This document shows, in pieces, positions 29,313-47,922 of a stretch of DNA of 64,000 nt. Within the stretch, counting starts at the first letter, position 1. Each line of letters starts with the position of its first letter. The position numbers were made by a program, and so were the translations under genes. The notes below the pieces were generated by a model, which made no database searches, was not told the DNA's origin, and saw only the letters and a program-made list of their open reading frames with translations. The stretch comes from Actinomadura rupiterrae (lineage in GTDB: Bacteria; Actinomycetota; Actinomycetes; Streptosporangiales; Streptosporangiaceae), in the NCBI RefSeq assembly GCF_024172125.1, contig NZ_JAMZEA010000015.1, positions 62,001 through 126,000 on the forward strand. Direction: 5' to 3'.

Positions 29313-31391
29313 TCACTGCGCGCCTTCCTGGAGGAGGCGCCGCAGGTGGGTGGCCAGGCCCGCGGGCGTCGGGTGGTCGAAGGTGAGGGTCGCCGGGAGC
29401 CGCAGCCCGGTCGCGGCGGACAGCCGGCGGCTGAGTTCGAGGTTGCCGAGCGAGTCGAGCCCGGCGGCGCCGAACTCGCGGTCGGGATCGACGTCCTCCA
29501 GGCCGTCGTGGCCGAGGACGGTGGCGGCCTCGGCGCGGACGAACTCCAGCGCGGCCAGGTCGCGCTCGGCCTCGGGCAGGTCGGCGAGGCGGCGGCGCAG
29601 CGCGTCGGTGGCGGTCTGCCGCTCGGCGCGGGCGGGCGCGAGGTCCGCGAGCACGGCCGGCACGTCGTCCCCGGAGAGCGCGGCCTCGTTCAGCCGGACG
29701 GGCGCGAGGACGGCCTCGTCGCGCGCGAGCGCGGCGTCGAACAGCGCGAGGCCCTGCTCGTGCGCGAGCGGCGCGAGCCCCGAGCGCCGGACGCGGTTGA
29801 GGTCGGCGGCCGACAGGCCCGATCCCATGCCGCCGTCGTCGGCCCACAGGCCCCAGGCGAGCGAGACGCCGTGCAGGCCGAGGGCGCGGCGGCGGTGCGC
29901 GAGCGCGTCCAGGACGACGTTGGCGGCGGCGTAGTTCGCCTGCCCGGAGTTGCCGATCAGCCCGGCGACCGAGGAGAACAGCACGAACGCGCAGTCCGGG
30001 TCGCCGATCAGCTCGTGCAGGTTGAGCGCGGCGTCCACCTTGGGCTTCAGCACGCGGTCCAGGCCGCGCGGGCTGAGCGCGCCGACCGTGGCGTCCGCGA
30101 CGACCCCGGCCGAGTGGATCACCGCGGACGGCGCGGGGATGCCCGCCAGGACGCGCTCCAGCGCGGCGCGGTCGGCGGCGTCGCACGCGATCACCTCGGC
30201 GCGCGCGCCGAGGCCCTCCAGCTCGGCGACCAGCTCGGCCGCGCCGGGCGCGGCGGGCCCGCGGCGGCTGAGCAGCACCAGGTGCCGGACGTCGTGCCGC
30301 GTCACCAGGTGGTGGGCGAACACGCGGCCGAGCGCGCCGGTGCCGCCGGTGAGCAGGACCGTCCCGGACAGCGACGTCCGCTTCGGCGCGGGCGGGCAGC
30401 GGACGAGCCGGGGCCGCGACAGCGCGCCCTGCCGGATCGCCAGCTGCGGTTCGCCGGTCGCGGCGGCGGCCACGAGCGCGCGGCCCGAGCTCTCCGCGTC
30501 GTCGGCGTCCACCAGGACGAACCGTCCCGGATGCTCGGACTGCGCGGCGCGCAGCAGGCCCCAGACCGCCGCGCCGGGCAGGTCGGCCAGGTCCTCTTCG
30601 GGACGCGTCGCGACCGCGCCGCTGGTGACCAGCAGCAGCCGCGCGCCCGAGAGCCGGTCGTCGGCGAGCCACTCCTGGACGAGCCCGAGCGCGCGCTGCG
30701 CGGCCGACCGGACCGGCGCGTCCTCGTCGGTGCAGGACACCACGACGACCTCGGGCATCGGCCGGCCGTCGCGCAGCGCCGCGTCCAGCGCGCGCAGCGA
30801 GGGGTAGGCGTCGAACGGGCGCCGCGCGGCCTTCAGCCCGCCGGTGACGCCCAGGTGGTCGGTGCCGAGGAACGCCCAGGACCGGCGCTCGGCGGACGGC
30901 CCCGGCATCGGGACGGCCTGCCAGGTCAGCCGCAGAAGCCGGGTGCTCTGCGCGGCCGCGTCGAGCTGGTCGGCGGTGACCGGCCGCAGGACCAGGCCGT
31001 CCACGCTGGCGACCGGATCGCCGTCGGCATCGGTCAGGGTCAGCGCGGCCCCGCCCTCGCCCTGGACGGTCCGGACCCGCACGGCGCGCGCGCCCGCCTT
31101 GTGGACCCGGACGCCGCGCAGCGCGAACGGCAGCATGGTGTCGCCGCCGTCCAGGCCGGGGACCAGGGCGGTCTGCAGCGCGGCGTCGAACAGCGCCGGG
31201 TGCAGCAGGTAGCCGTCGCCGCCGGCGCCGTCGAGGCCGGCGTCGGCGTGCACCTCCGTGCCGTCCGTCCAGACCGAGCGCAGGCCCCGGAAGGCCGGCC
31301 CGTATCGCAGTCCCCGCTCGGCGAGGCGCCCGTACAGGCCCTCGGTGTCGATCTCGGCGGCCCCCTGGGGAGGCCCCGCTGCCGTGGTCAT
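29313..31391 (-). CDS. PKS fragment: DH second half-KR-ACP (trans partner of the starter PKS)
   Basis: A 692-residue protein with no KS or AT. It opens with MTTAAGPPQGAAEIDTE and then the second hot-dog fold of a DH: GLRYGPAFRGLR, and HPALFDAALQ with catalytic Asp69. A full KR follows: structural subdomain, GGTGALG near residue 343, VAD at the LDD position (near 425, B-type-like), and GQANYAAAN with catalytic Tyr near 485. An ACP ends it (GLDSLGNLEL, Ser near 646). The first DH fold with the catalytic His is absent. The missing part is exactly what ends the PKS at 13281. The start ATG 31391 follows GGAGGA and lies 14 bases after the FcoT-like gene; the glycine oxidase gene follows 16 bases later. 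It is inferred to complete the last starter module and carry the dienoyl chain. Confidence 0.93.
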   Translation of the reverse strand: MTTAAGPPQGAAEIDTEGLYGRLAERGLRYGPAFRGLRSVWTDGTEVHADAGLDGAGGDGYLLHPALFDAALQTALVPGLDGGDTMLPFALRGVRVHKAGARAVRVRTVQGEGGAALTLTDADGDPVASVDGLVLRPVTADQLDAAAQSTRLLRLTWQAVPMPGPSAERRSWAFLGTDHLGVTGGLKAARRPFDAYPSLRALDAALRDGRPMPEVVVVSCTDEDAPVRSAAQRALGLVQEWLADDRLSGARLLLVTSGAVATRPEEDLADLPGAAVWGLLRAAQSEHPGRFVLVDADDAESSGRALVAAAATGEPQLAIRQGALSRPRLVRCPPAPKRTSLSGTVLLTGGTGALGRVFAHHLVTRHDVRHLVLLSRRGPAAPGAAELVAELEGLGARAEVIACDAADRAALERVLAGIPAPSAVIHSAGVVADATVGALSPRGLDRVLKPKVDAALNLHELIGDPDCAFVLFSSVAGLIGNSGQANYAAANVVLDALAHRRRALGLHGVSLAWGLWADDGGMGSGLSAADLNRVRRSGLAPLAHEQGLALFDAALARDEAVLAPVRLNEAALSGDDVPAVLADLAPARAERQTATDALRRRLADLPEAERDLAALEFVRAEAATVLGHDGLEDVDPDREFGAAGLDSLGNLELSRRLSAATGLRLPATLTFDHPTPAGLATHLRRLLQEGAQ
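30941..31391 (-). other. C-terminal half of a split DH domain
   Basis: Roughly residues 1-150 of the fragment protein. YGPAFRGL corresponds to YGPVFQGL in the complete DH domains of this cluster, and HPALFDAALQ to HPALLDAALH with the catalytic Asp. Upstream of it is only a 17-residue Ala/Gly/Pro-rich leader, matching the inter-fold linker of intact DHs. No docking helix is evident. Confidence 0.85.
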
Positions 31392-31405
31392 CCGACGTCC
31401 TCCGG

Positions 31406-31965
31406 TCAGATCGCGGGCGGGTTGGTGATGGCGGCGGCGACCTCGCCGTGGCTGTCGCCGCCGTGCTCGTCCCAGTAGCGGCACTTGGTCCGCAGGATCA
31501 CCAGCGGGTCGCGCAGGTCGTTGCCGTCCCACTCGGCGATGTCGGCGACCTCGATCTCGCCGTGGAAGAACCGGCCGCGCATGGACGCGCGGAACGCGCT
31601 CTTGAAGTCGGTGATGAACACGTCGCCGAGCTGCCGGTGCCAGAACTCCTCCAGCGTCCAGCGCGAGAACGGCTCGATCATCGACTCCTTCACCGCCTTG
31701 GCCATCAGGTAGTAGGCCATCTGGTTGAAGCAGATGTTGAACTCGACCGAGTTGAAGTGCCCGGTGTCGTCGATGTAGCAGGACTCGGGGATCTCGAAGG
31801 TGCAGGCCCCGACCAGCCGCCCGCCGTCGAGCGGGTCGCCGCTGAGGGTGATCTCGATCGAGGTCAGGTACTCGCACCGCTTGGCCCGGTAGGGCGTCAG
31901 CACCCGGTGCAGCAACTCCTGGTCGGTGGGGTACACGCGCTGTCCGGTGTGTTCCAGCAGCTCGG

Positions 31966-31969
<4 letters not shown>
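31406..31969 (-). CDS. FcoT-like thioesterase-fold enzyme (CmiS1-type glycine Michael addition)
   Basis: A 187-residue hot-dog protein matching the FcoT family. The diagnostic stretch YIDDTGHFNSVEFNICFNQ keeps Tyr65 and Asn73, equivalent to the active-site Tyr66 and Asn74 of Mycobacterium FcoT. LHRVLTPYRAKRCEYLTSIE also matches. In cremimycin-type pathways the homologue CmiS1 adds glycine to the beta carbon of an enoyl thioester and releases N-carboxymethyl-3-amino acid. Here the substrate is inferred to be the dienoyl chain on the DH-KR-ACP protein encoded just downstream. Its ATG overlaps the stop of the main PKS (ATGA), so it is translationally coupled, and GGAGAG precedes it. Confidence 0.9.
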
Positions 31970-42522
<10,553 letters not shown>

Positions 42523-42570
42523 GTGTGAACTCCGCAAGGTCAGAGGTGATCGGGTTCGGAGGCGAGCGGG

Positions 42571-44169
42571 TCAGGACGCCGCGAGCGCGGTCAGCGCGGC
42601 GCGGTCCACCTTGCCGTTCGTGGTCAGCGGGAACTCCGGCACGACGTGCACGCCCTGCGGGATCATGTAGCCGGGCAGCGCGGCGCGGCAGAACGCCACC
42701 AGGTCCCGGGTCGCGGGCGCGGCGTCCGGGCGGTGCGTGACGAACGCGTGCAGCCGCGGGTCGTCGTCCGGGCGCGGCACCAGCAGCGCGACCGCGCCGG
42801 TGACGCCGGGGAACGCGCCGATGCGGCGCTCGATCTCGCCCAGCTCGACCCGGTTGCCGCGGATCTGCACCTGCGAGTCGGCGCGGCCGCGGAAGTACAG
42901 CTCGCCGCCCGGGCCGCGGGAGGCCAGGTCGCCGGACTTGAACACGACGCGTCCCGAGCGCGGGTCGAGCGGGTCGGGGACAACGGCGCGCCGGGTGGCC
43001 TCCGGGTCGTCCCAGTAGCCGGAGAACAGCGACGGGGTGTGCAGGTGGATCTCGCCGACCTCGCCCGGCTCGTCCACGGCCTCGCCGTCCGGGCCGATGA
43101 GCGTCATCTCCGCCCCGGCGAAGGCGTGCCCGATCGACAGGCGCGCGGTGTCCTCGGGCAGCGGGTTGGCGACGTCGGTGAAGGAGGCGGCCATCGTCTC
43201 GGTCGCGCCGTAGGCGTTGGTGAAGCGGACCTTCGGCAGCAGCTCCTGGACGCCGCGCAGCTCGTCCAGCGGGAAGTCCTCGCCGGAGAACAGGATGCCG
43301 CGCAGGCCGTTCTCGCCCAGCTCGGCCAGCACGCCCGGGTCGTGCTTCAGCACCGGGCGCCAGATCGACGGCACGCCGTTGACCTGCGTCGTCCCGGTGT
43401 CGCGCAGGTGCGCGGCGAACCGGCGCGGCCAGCTCAGCCGGTCCCGCGGGACCGGGACCAGCGCCGCGCCGTGGCTGAGCGCGAACCCGATGTCGAACAG
43501 CGCGAAGTCGAACTGGAGCGGCGAGGTGCTGGCCACCCGGTCGTCGGCGCCGATCAGGTGCTCGGCCTCGGCGCCGCGCAGGAACGCGATGACGCTGCGG
43601 TGGCTCATCACCACGCCCTTGGGGCGGCCCGTGGTGCCCGAGGTGAAGATGATGTAGGCGGTGTCGACCGGCGTGACCGCGCGGCGGCGGCGGACGCGCC
43701 GCTCGGGCGCGCGCTCGACGGTCAGGCCGTCCGCGCCCGCACCGAAGCGGGCGGTGCCGACGGTCTCGGGGATGCTGGCGCGGGTGCCGTGCGCGGACTG
43801 GAGGTGCAGGGCGGGCTCGGCGCTCTTGATGATCGTCTGGAGCCGCTCGTCCGGGGTCTCGGGGCTGGCCGGGATGAACGGCAGCCCGACCGTCGCGCAG
43901 GCGAGCAGCGCCGCGACGGCGTCCGCGCCGTTGTCGGCCTCCAGGACCACCCGGTCGCCGACGTCCAGGCCGAGCGTGTCGAGGTCGGCGGCGAGGGTGT
44001 CGGCGCGGCGCTCCAGCTCGCCGTAGGTGACGGTCTCGATGCCGCCCTCCGGCGCGGGCTGGATCACGGCCGGCCGCTCCGGGGCGGTCCGCGCGGCGGC
44101 CAGCAGGTAGCTCCGCAGGTTGTCCACCGATGCGTGCGCCCGGGCCGGACGTGCTCCATTCGGGCTCAT
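42571..44169 (-). CDS. Adenylating enzyme, VinM-like (amino acid protection of the starter)
   Basis: A 532-residue stand-alone adenylation enzyme. Motifs: IIFTSGTTGRPKGVVMSH (A3), NAYGATET (A5), FKSGDLASRG (A7), QIRGNRVELGEIE (A8) and LTTNGKVDRAAL with the A10 Lys. In vicenistatin-type systems the second adenylating enzyme (VinM) couples L-alanine to the beta-aminoacyl-ACP, giving a dipeptidyl-ACP whose terminal amine is protected during chain extension. A similar role is inferred; the amino acid is not proven by sequence. ATG at 44169 follows GGAGGG. It is the first gene of the leftward operon and divergent from the trans-acyltransferase gene. Confidence 0.85.
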   Translation of the reverse strand: MSPNGARPARAHASVDNLRSYLLAAARTAPERPAVIQPAPEGGIETVTYGELERRADTLAADLDTLGLDVGDRVVLEADNGADAVAALLACATVGLPFIPASPETPDERLQTIIKSAEPALHLQSAHGTRASIPETVGTARFGAGADGLTVERAPERRVRRRRAVTPVDTAYIIFTSGTTGRPKGVVMSHRSVIAFLRGAEAEHLIGADDRVASTSPLQFDFALFDIGFALSHGAALVPVPRDRLSWPRRFAAHLRDTGTTQVNGVPSIWRPVLKHDPGVLAELGENGLRGILFSGEDFPLDELRGVQELLPKVRFTNAYGATETMAASFTDVANPLPEDTARLSIGHAFAGAEMTLIGPDGEAVDEPGEVGEIHLHTPSLFSGYWDDPEATRRAVVPDPLDPRSGRVVFKSGDLASRGPGGELYFRGRADSQVQIRGNRVELGEIERRIGAFPGVTGAVALLVPRPDDDPRLHAFVTHRPDAAPATRDLVAFCRAALPGYMIPQGVHVVPEFPLTTNGKVDRAALTALAAS

Positions 44170-44243
44170 GCCCACCCTCCGATTCGGCCTTCGCCATTCA
44201 ATACAAGGAGCTTTCTAACAGGGCCGTTCCCGGGGCCACAACC

Positions 44244-44284
44244 ACCCCTAATAGCGGGCGGGCGGGGTTAGGGGGCGTTAGGGG
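44244..44284. promoter_or_regulatory. TTAGGGG repeats in the divergent promoter of the starter-loading genes
   Basis: TTAGGGG occurs at 44268-44274 and 44278-44284 (10-base period) on the plus strand. ACCCCTAAT at 44244-44252 is the same word in the opposite orientation. They lie between the divergent adenylating enzyme gene and the acyltransferase gene and match the repeats upstream of the starter PKS. They are a probable operator of a shared pathway activator, by position and recurrence only. Confidence 0.55.
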
Positions 44285-44380
44285 TTATCGGCCGCTCGGA
44301 GGCCCGGCGAGACTGACCGCCTGAATGGACGTCCGGCAATGGACTTCCGGATGTTACGCAACGAAAAGGGAATTGAAAAG

Positions 44381-45322
44381 ATGTCGGCGATCGTCTTTCC
44401 CGGAATCGGCCCGACGCGGTTCGCCGACGCGGCCCGCTTCCTGGCCGCCAGCCCGTCCGCGCGCCCGCTGGTCGCCGAGGCCGGCCGGGTGCTCGGCTAC
44501 CCGCTGCTGGCCCGCTACCGCGAGGCCGAGGCGCGCGGTGACCAGGGCGCCTACCCCGAGTCCGCGCGGATCGCGTTCCTGGTCGCGTGCCTGGCGCTGG
44601 CCGACTGGGCGGTCGCCGAGCACGACCTGGAGCCGGTCGCCTGCGCCGGCGCCAGCTTCGGCGGGACGGCCGCGGCCGTGTTCGCCGGCGCCGTCCCGTT
44701 CGCCGAGGCCATCGCGCTGACCGCCGAGTGGGGCCGCCGTGTGGACGCCTACTTCGAGCATGCGCACCGCGACATCGCGACCCAGTCGTTCGCCCGCGTC
44801 GGGCTCGACCACCTGGCCGAGATCCGCGCCGAGCTGGACGCGCAGGGCGAGTGGAACGAGGTCGCCTGCCACGTCGACGACGACTTCCACATGCTGTCGG
44901 TGCGCGAGGACGTCCTGGACTGGCTCCAGGCGCGGATCCGCTCGGCCGGCGGCCTGCCGCTGTACGTGATGCGCCCGCCGATGCACTCCACCGCGTTCGC
45001 CGAGCTGCGCGCGGAGATCGCCGCCGAGGTGCTCGCGGACGTCCCGTTCAGCGACCCGCGCATCCCGATCGTGTCGGACCACGACGGCTCGCTGGTCCGG
45101 ACGGCCGAGGGTGTGCGGACGCTGCTGCTGGACGCGGTCACCCGGACCGTCCGGTGGCCGGACGTGGTGGCGACGCTGCGCGGCATGGACGTCTCGCGGG
45201 TCGTCGTCGCGGGCCAGGACGCGCTGTGGGGCCGGGTGGACGTGATGACCCGGTCGTTCGAGGTGGTCGCGGTCAAGCCGGAAACGGCGATGCGACCGCG
45301 CCGGCGCAGCGCGATCGCATAG
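44381..45322 (+). CDS. Discrete acyltransferase, VinK-like (dipeptidyl/aminoacyl transfer between ACPs)
   Basis: A 313-residue malonyltransferase-fold protein. It begins SAIVFPGIGPTRF, has the nucleophile elbow GASFGG (Ser92) and the His in MRPPMHSTAF. Instead of loading malonyl units, VinK-type enzymes move the protected beta-aminoacyl (dipeptidyl) group from the stand-alone ACP to the loading ACP of the PKS. Here the acceptor would be the N-terminal ACP of the 31966-42522 PKS. ATG 44381 is preferred because AAAAGGGA lies nine bases upstream; in-frame ATGs at 44339 and 44351 lack a box but would give a length closer to VinK numbering. Confidence 0.88.
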   Translation: MSAIVFPGIGPTRFADAARFLAASPSARPLVAEAGRVLGYPLLARYREAEARGDQGAYPESARIAFLVACLALADWAVAEHDLEPVACAGASFGGTAAAVFAGAVPFAEAIALTAEWGRRVDAYFEHAHRDIATQSFARVGLDHLAEIRAELDAQGEWNEVACHVDDDFHMLSVREDVLDWLQARIRSAGGLPLYVMRPPMHSTAFAELRAEIAAEVLADVPFSDPRIPIVSDHDGSLVRTAEGVRTLLLDAVTRTVRWPDVVATLRGMDVSRVVVAGQDALWGRVDVMTRSFEVVAVKPETAMRPRRRSAIA

Positions 45323-45379
45323 CGGTCTCCGAGGCGTCCGGCGCGGTCGGCGCAGGGCCGCGCGGGTCTTTAAGCGCGG

Positions 45380-45616
45380 TCAGCGCAGGGCGGCGAGGGT
45401 CTTCCAGAGGGTCGCGGGGGTGGCGAAGTTGGCGACGTCGAGGGCGTCGTCCACGAACCGGACGCCGTACGCGTCCTCCAGCCCGGAAAGCAGCGCGACC
45501 ATTCCCATGGAATCGAGCCCGAAGTCATGCAGGCCAAGGTCGGCGGAGAATTCCTCGTCCGGCCCCAGCAGCGGAAGGTGTTTGCGGAGGATCTGCTCGA
45601 ACGGCTCGTCCCACAT
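45380..45616 (-). CDS. Stand-alone acyl carrier protein (VinL-like)
   Basis: A 78-residue ACP with the phosphopantetheine Ser36 in GLDSMGMVALL and a hydrophobic C-terminal helix (NFATPATLWKTLAAL). The ATG at 45616 follows AGGGGAG. In macrolactam starter pathways such an ACP receives the beta-amino acid from one adenylating enzyme, is acylated with Ala by a second, and is the donor for the trans-acyltransferase. All three enzymes are encoded on either side of it. It is convergent with the acyltransferase gene and divergent from the first adenylating enzyme gene. Confidence 0.9.
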   Translation of the reverse strand: MWDEPFEQILRKHLPLLGPDEEFSADLGLHDFGLDSMGMVALLSGLEDAYGVRFVDDALDVANFATPATLWKTLAALR

Positions 45617-45694
45617 GCGGGCTCCCCTGATTTTCCCGGCGTTCACCGAATGGTCTGCGACGACCACAACCTAGGTCCCGCTCTCCGGCGGCCG

Positions 45695-45714
45695 ACACCC
45701 CTTAGACACCCCTT
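45695..45714. promoter_or_regulatory. Direct repeat upstream of the stand-alone ACP and adenylating enzyme
   Basis: ACACCCCTT occurs at 45695-45703 and again at 45706-45714; on the minus strand this reads AAGGGGTGT twice with an 11-base period. It sits in the 115-base divergent spacer between the ACP and the adenylating enzyme gene. It resembles the TTAGGGG repeats of the other two cluster promoters, and CTAAGGGG is contained in it. Confidence 0.5.
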
Positions 45715-45731
45715 TTCTCGGAGGAGGAGCA

Positions 45732-47216
45732 ATGACCCGGACACCCGTAGCGGGGAGCGGGCTGCACGAGAGGTTCCTGCGCGGCCTGGCGCTCGCGCCG
45801 GACCGGACCGCGATCCGCGCCGACGACGGGAGCCTCACCTACGCGGAGACGCACGAAGCGGCGCTGCGCCAGGCGGGCGCGATCGCCGCGCACGGTTCGC
45901 CGCGTGCGGTGGCGGTCCTGGCGTCCAAGAACCTGACCGCGTATGTCGGGCTGCTGGCGGCGCTGTACTCGGGCGCGGCGGTCGTCCCGCTGAACCCGCG
46001 GTTCCCGGCCGAGCGCACCCGGTACATGCTGGAGGTGTCCGGCGCGTCCCTGGTGATCGCGGACGAGGACGGGCGCGCGGCGCTGGCCGGCACCGGCCTC
46101 GACCTGCCCGTCCTCGCGCCGGGCGGGACACCGCTGGCGGAGCCGCGCGCGGTCGCGGCGTCCGATGTCGCGTACGTCCTGTTCACCTCGGGCTCGACGG
46201 GCCGTCCGAAGGGCGTGCCGATCACGCACGGCGCGAACGCCCACTACTTCGCGCTGATGGACGAGCGGTACGACTTCGGCCCCGACGACGTGTTCTCCCA
46301 GACCGTCGACCTGAACTTCGACTGCGCGATGTTCGAGCTGTTCTGCGCCTGGGGTAACGGCGCGGCCGCGCACGCGATCCCCGCCGCCGCGTACCGGGAC
46401 ATGCCGGCGTTCTTCGCCGACCGGCGGATGACGGTGTGGTTCTCGACGCCGAGCGGCATCGCGTTCGTCCGGAAGATGGGCGGCCTGGCGCCCGGGGCGA
46501 TGCCGACGCTGCGCTGGAGCTTCTTCGCAGGTGAGGCGCTGCTGTGCGCGGACGCCGCCGACTGGCAGGCCGCCGCCCCGAACGCCGTCGTCGAGAACCT
46601 GTACGGGCCGACCGAGCTGACCATCACCGTCACCGGCCACCGCTGGTCGGCGGACGCGTCGTCCGCGCGGGCGGTGAACGGCGTCGTCCCGATCGGGGCC
46701 GTCCACCCCGGGCACGACGTCCTCCTGCTGGACGGATCGTCCGACGAGGGCGAGCTGTGCATCGCGGGCCCGCAGATGACGCCCGGCTACCTCGACCCGG
46801 CCGACAACGAGGGCCGGTTCCTGGAGCGCGACGGGCGCCGCTGGTACCGGACGGGCGACCGCGTCCGCCGTCTCCCGGGCGGCGAGCTGCTGTACCTCGG
46901 CCGGCTGGACGCGCAGGTGCAGGTGCACGGCTGGCGGGTGGAGCTGGCCGAGGTCGACCACGCCGTCCGGCAGTGCGCGGGCGTGCAGAACGCGGTCACC
47001 GTCACCCGCCCGGACGCCGACGGCGCGCTGGAGCTGGTCGTCTACTACACCGGGGAGCGGACGGCGCCCGTCGCGCTGCGCCGCGAGCTGGCGCGGCACC
47101 TGCCCGAGGGGATGCTGCCGCGCGTCTTCCGGCACGTCACCGAGTTCCCGCTGAACTCCAACCGCAAGGTCGACCGCGGACGCCTCGCCCAGCAGGCCGC
47201 CGCGGACGCCGGCTAG
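45732..47216 (+). CDS. Beta-amino acid adenylating enzyme, VinN-like
   Basis: A 494-residue stand-alone adenylation enzyme. Motifs: VLFTSGSTGRPKGVPITH (A3), NLYGPTELTI (A5), YRTGDRV (A7), QVHGWRVELAEVD (A8) and NSNRKVDR with the A10 Lys. The pocket segment NFDCAMFE has an Asp (197) at the place where VinN-family enzymes bind the beta-amino group. It is inferred to activate the 3-amino acid made by the FcoT-like and glycine oxidase enzymes and load it on the neighbouring ACP. A large aliphatic pocket, as in 3-amino fatty acid enzymes, would be expected but cannot be judged from sequence alone. ATG 45732 follows GGAGGAGGA. Confidence 0.87.
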   Translation: MTRTPVAGSGLHERFLRGLALAPDRTAIRADDGSLTYAETHEAALRQAGAIAAHGSPRAVAVLASKNLTAYVGLLAALYSGAAVVPLNPRFPAERTRYMLEVSGASLVIADEDGRAALAGTGLDLPVLAPGGTPLAEPRAVAASDVAYVLFTSGSTGRPKGVPITHGANAHYFALMDERYDFGPDDVFSQTVDLNFDCAMFELFCAWGNGAAAHAIPAAAYRDMPAFFADRRMTVWFSTPSGIAFVRKMGGLAPGAMPTLRWSFFAGEALLCADAADWQAAAPNAVVENLYGPTELTITVTGHRWSADASSARAVNGVVPIGAVHPGHDVLLLDGSSDEGELCIAGPQMTPGYLDPADNEGRFLERDGRRWYRTGDRVRRLPGGELLYLGRLDAQVQVHGWRVELAEVDHAVRQCAGVQNAVTVTRPDADGALELVVYYTGERTAPVALRRELARHLPEGMLPRVFRHVTEFPLNSNRKVDRGRLAQQAAADAG

Positions 47217-47219
47217 GAG

Positions 47220-47822
47220 TCAGACAGTGAGGGCGGGGCCGTCGGAGGAGCGGCCGACGCTCTCGACGATCGCCCGGAGCGCCTCGGCGAGTGAGGCCCC
47301 GGTCGGGGCGCGGTCCGGGTCGATGAGCCACTGCGTCATCGCACCGCTCAGCAGCGCGTGGTAGAACTGCCCGACCGCGGCCTCGGTGCGCTCGGGCAGC
47401 TCCGCGCCGTCCAGCAGCAGCACGACCAGGCCGCGCTGCGCGCGCTGCTGCGCCTCGGCGAAGAACGCCCGGACCTCCGGGACGTGGTCCAGCTGGGTGA
47501 TCGCGTCGAACTGCGCGCTCCACAGCGGGCGGTGCCGCTCGAACAGCTCGATCACCCGGGTCCAGGTGCGCTCGAACCGCCCGATCGGGTCGGCGGGCAG
47601 GTCGCCGACGTCGGCGAGCGCGGCCTCCAGCTCGTGCCCCCACTCCTCGGCCGCCGCCATGATCGCCGCGTTGAGCAGCGCCTCCTTGGAGCCGTAGTGG
47701 TAGCCGATGGACGCCAGGTTCGCGCCCGACGCCTCCACGATGTCCCGCGCGGTGGTGCGGGCGTAGCCCTTCTCGTACAGGCAGCGCTTCGCCCCGGCCA
47801 GCAGGTCCTCCCGGTGTCCCAT
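47220..47822 (-). CDS. TetR family regulator of the MFS exporter
   Basis: A 200-residue TetR protein. The helix-turn-helix region is MGHREDLLAGAKRCLYEKGY followed by TARDIVEASGANLASIGYHY. The C-terminal domain is all-helical. The ATG at 47822 fits the beginning of the DNA-binding domain; open codons upstream (to 48068) run through the operator and the exporter gene on the other strand, so they are discarded. It is divergent from the MFS transporter with an extensive palindromic operator between, so it probably represses the exporter and itself until a drug binds. The ligand could be the macrolactam, but no direct evidence exists. Confidence 0.92.
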   Translation of the reverse strand: MGHREDLLAGAKRCLYEKGYARTTARDIVEASGANLASIGYHYGSKEALLNAAIMAAAEEWGHELEAALADVGDLPADPIGRFERTWTRVIELFERHRPLWSAQFDAITQLDHVPEVRAFFAEAQQRAQRGLVVLLLDGAELPERTEAAVGQFYHALLSGAMTQWLIDPDRAPTGASLAEALRAIVESVGRSSDGPALTV

Positions 47823-47846
47823 GGCGGGAGTGTAACCGGTCGGCCA

Positions 47847-47911
47847 TAGATCTGTCTTAGACGCTCGTCCTATACACAATCTGTCATAGACAAATCTATA
47901 AGACAGATCTA
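47847..47911. promoter_or_regulatory. TetR operator region of the MFS exporter
   Basis: TAGATCTGTCTTA (47847-47859) and TAAGACAGATCTA (47899-47911) are exact 13-base inverted arms. Between them TGTCATAGACA (47882-47892) is a second palindrome with the same GTC/GAC core. The region is AT-rich and ends 11 bases before the exporter start, so repressor binding would block its promoter (TATAAG at 47897-47902 is a candidate -10). Confidence 0.75.
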
Positions 47912-47922
47912 GAGTCGGCCGT

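Noticed and set aside
42571..47216. The two adenylating enzymes as parts of an NRPS
   Set aside because: No condensation or attached carrier domains are present. Both are stand-alone and flank an ACP and a VinK-like acyltransferase, which fits starter loading.
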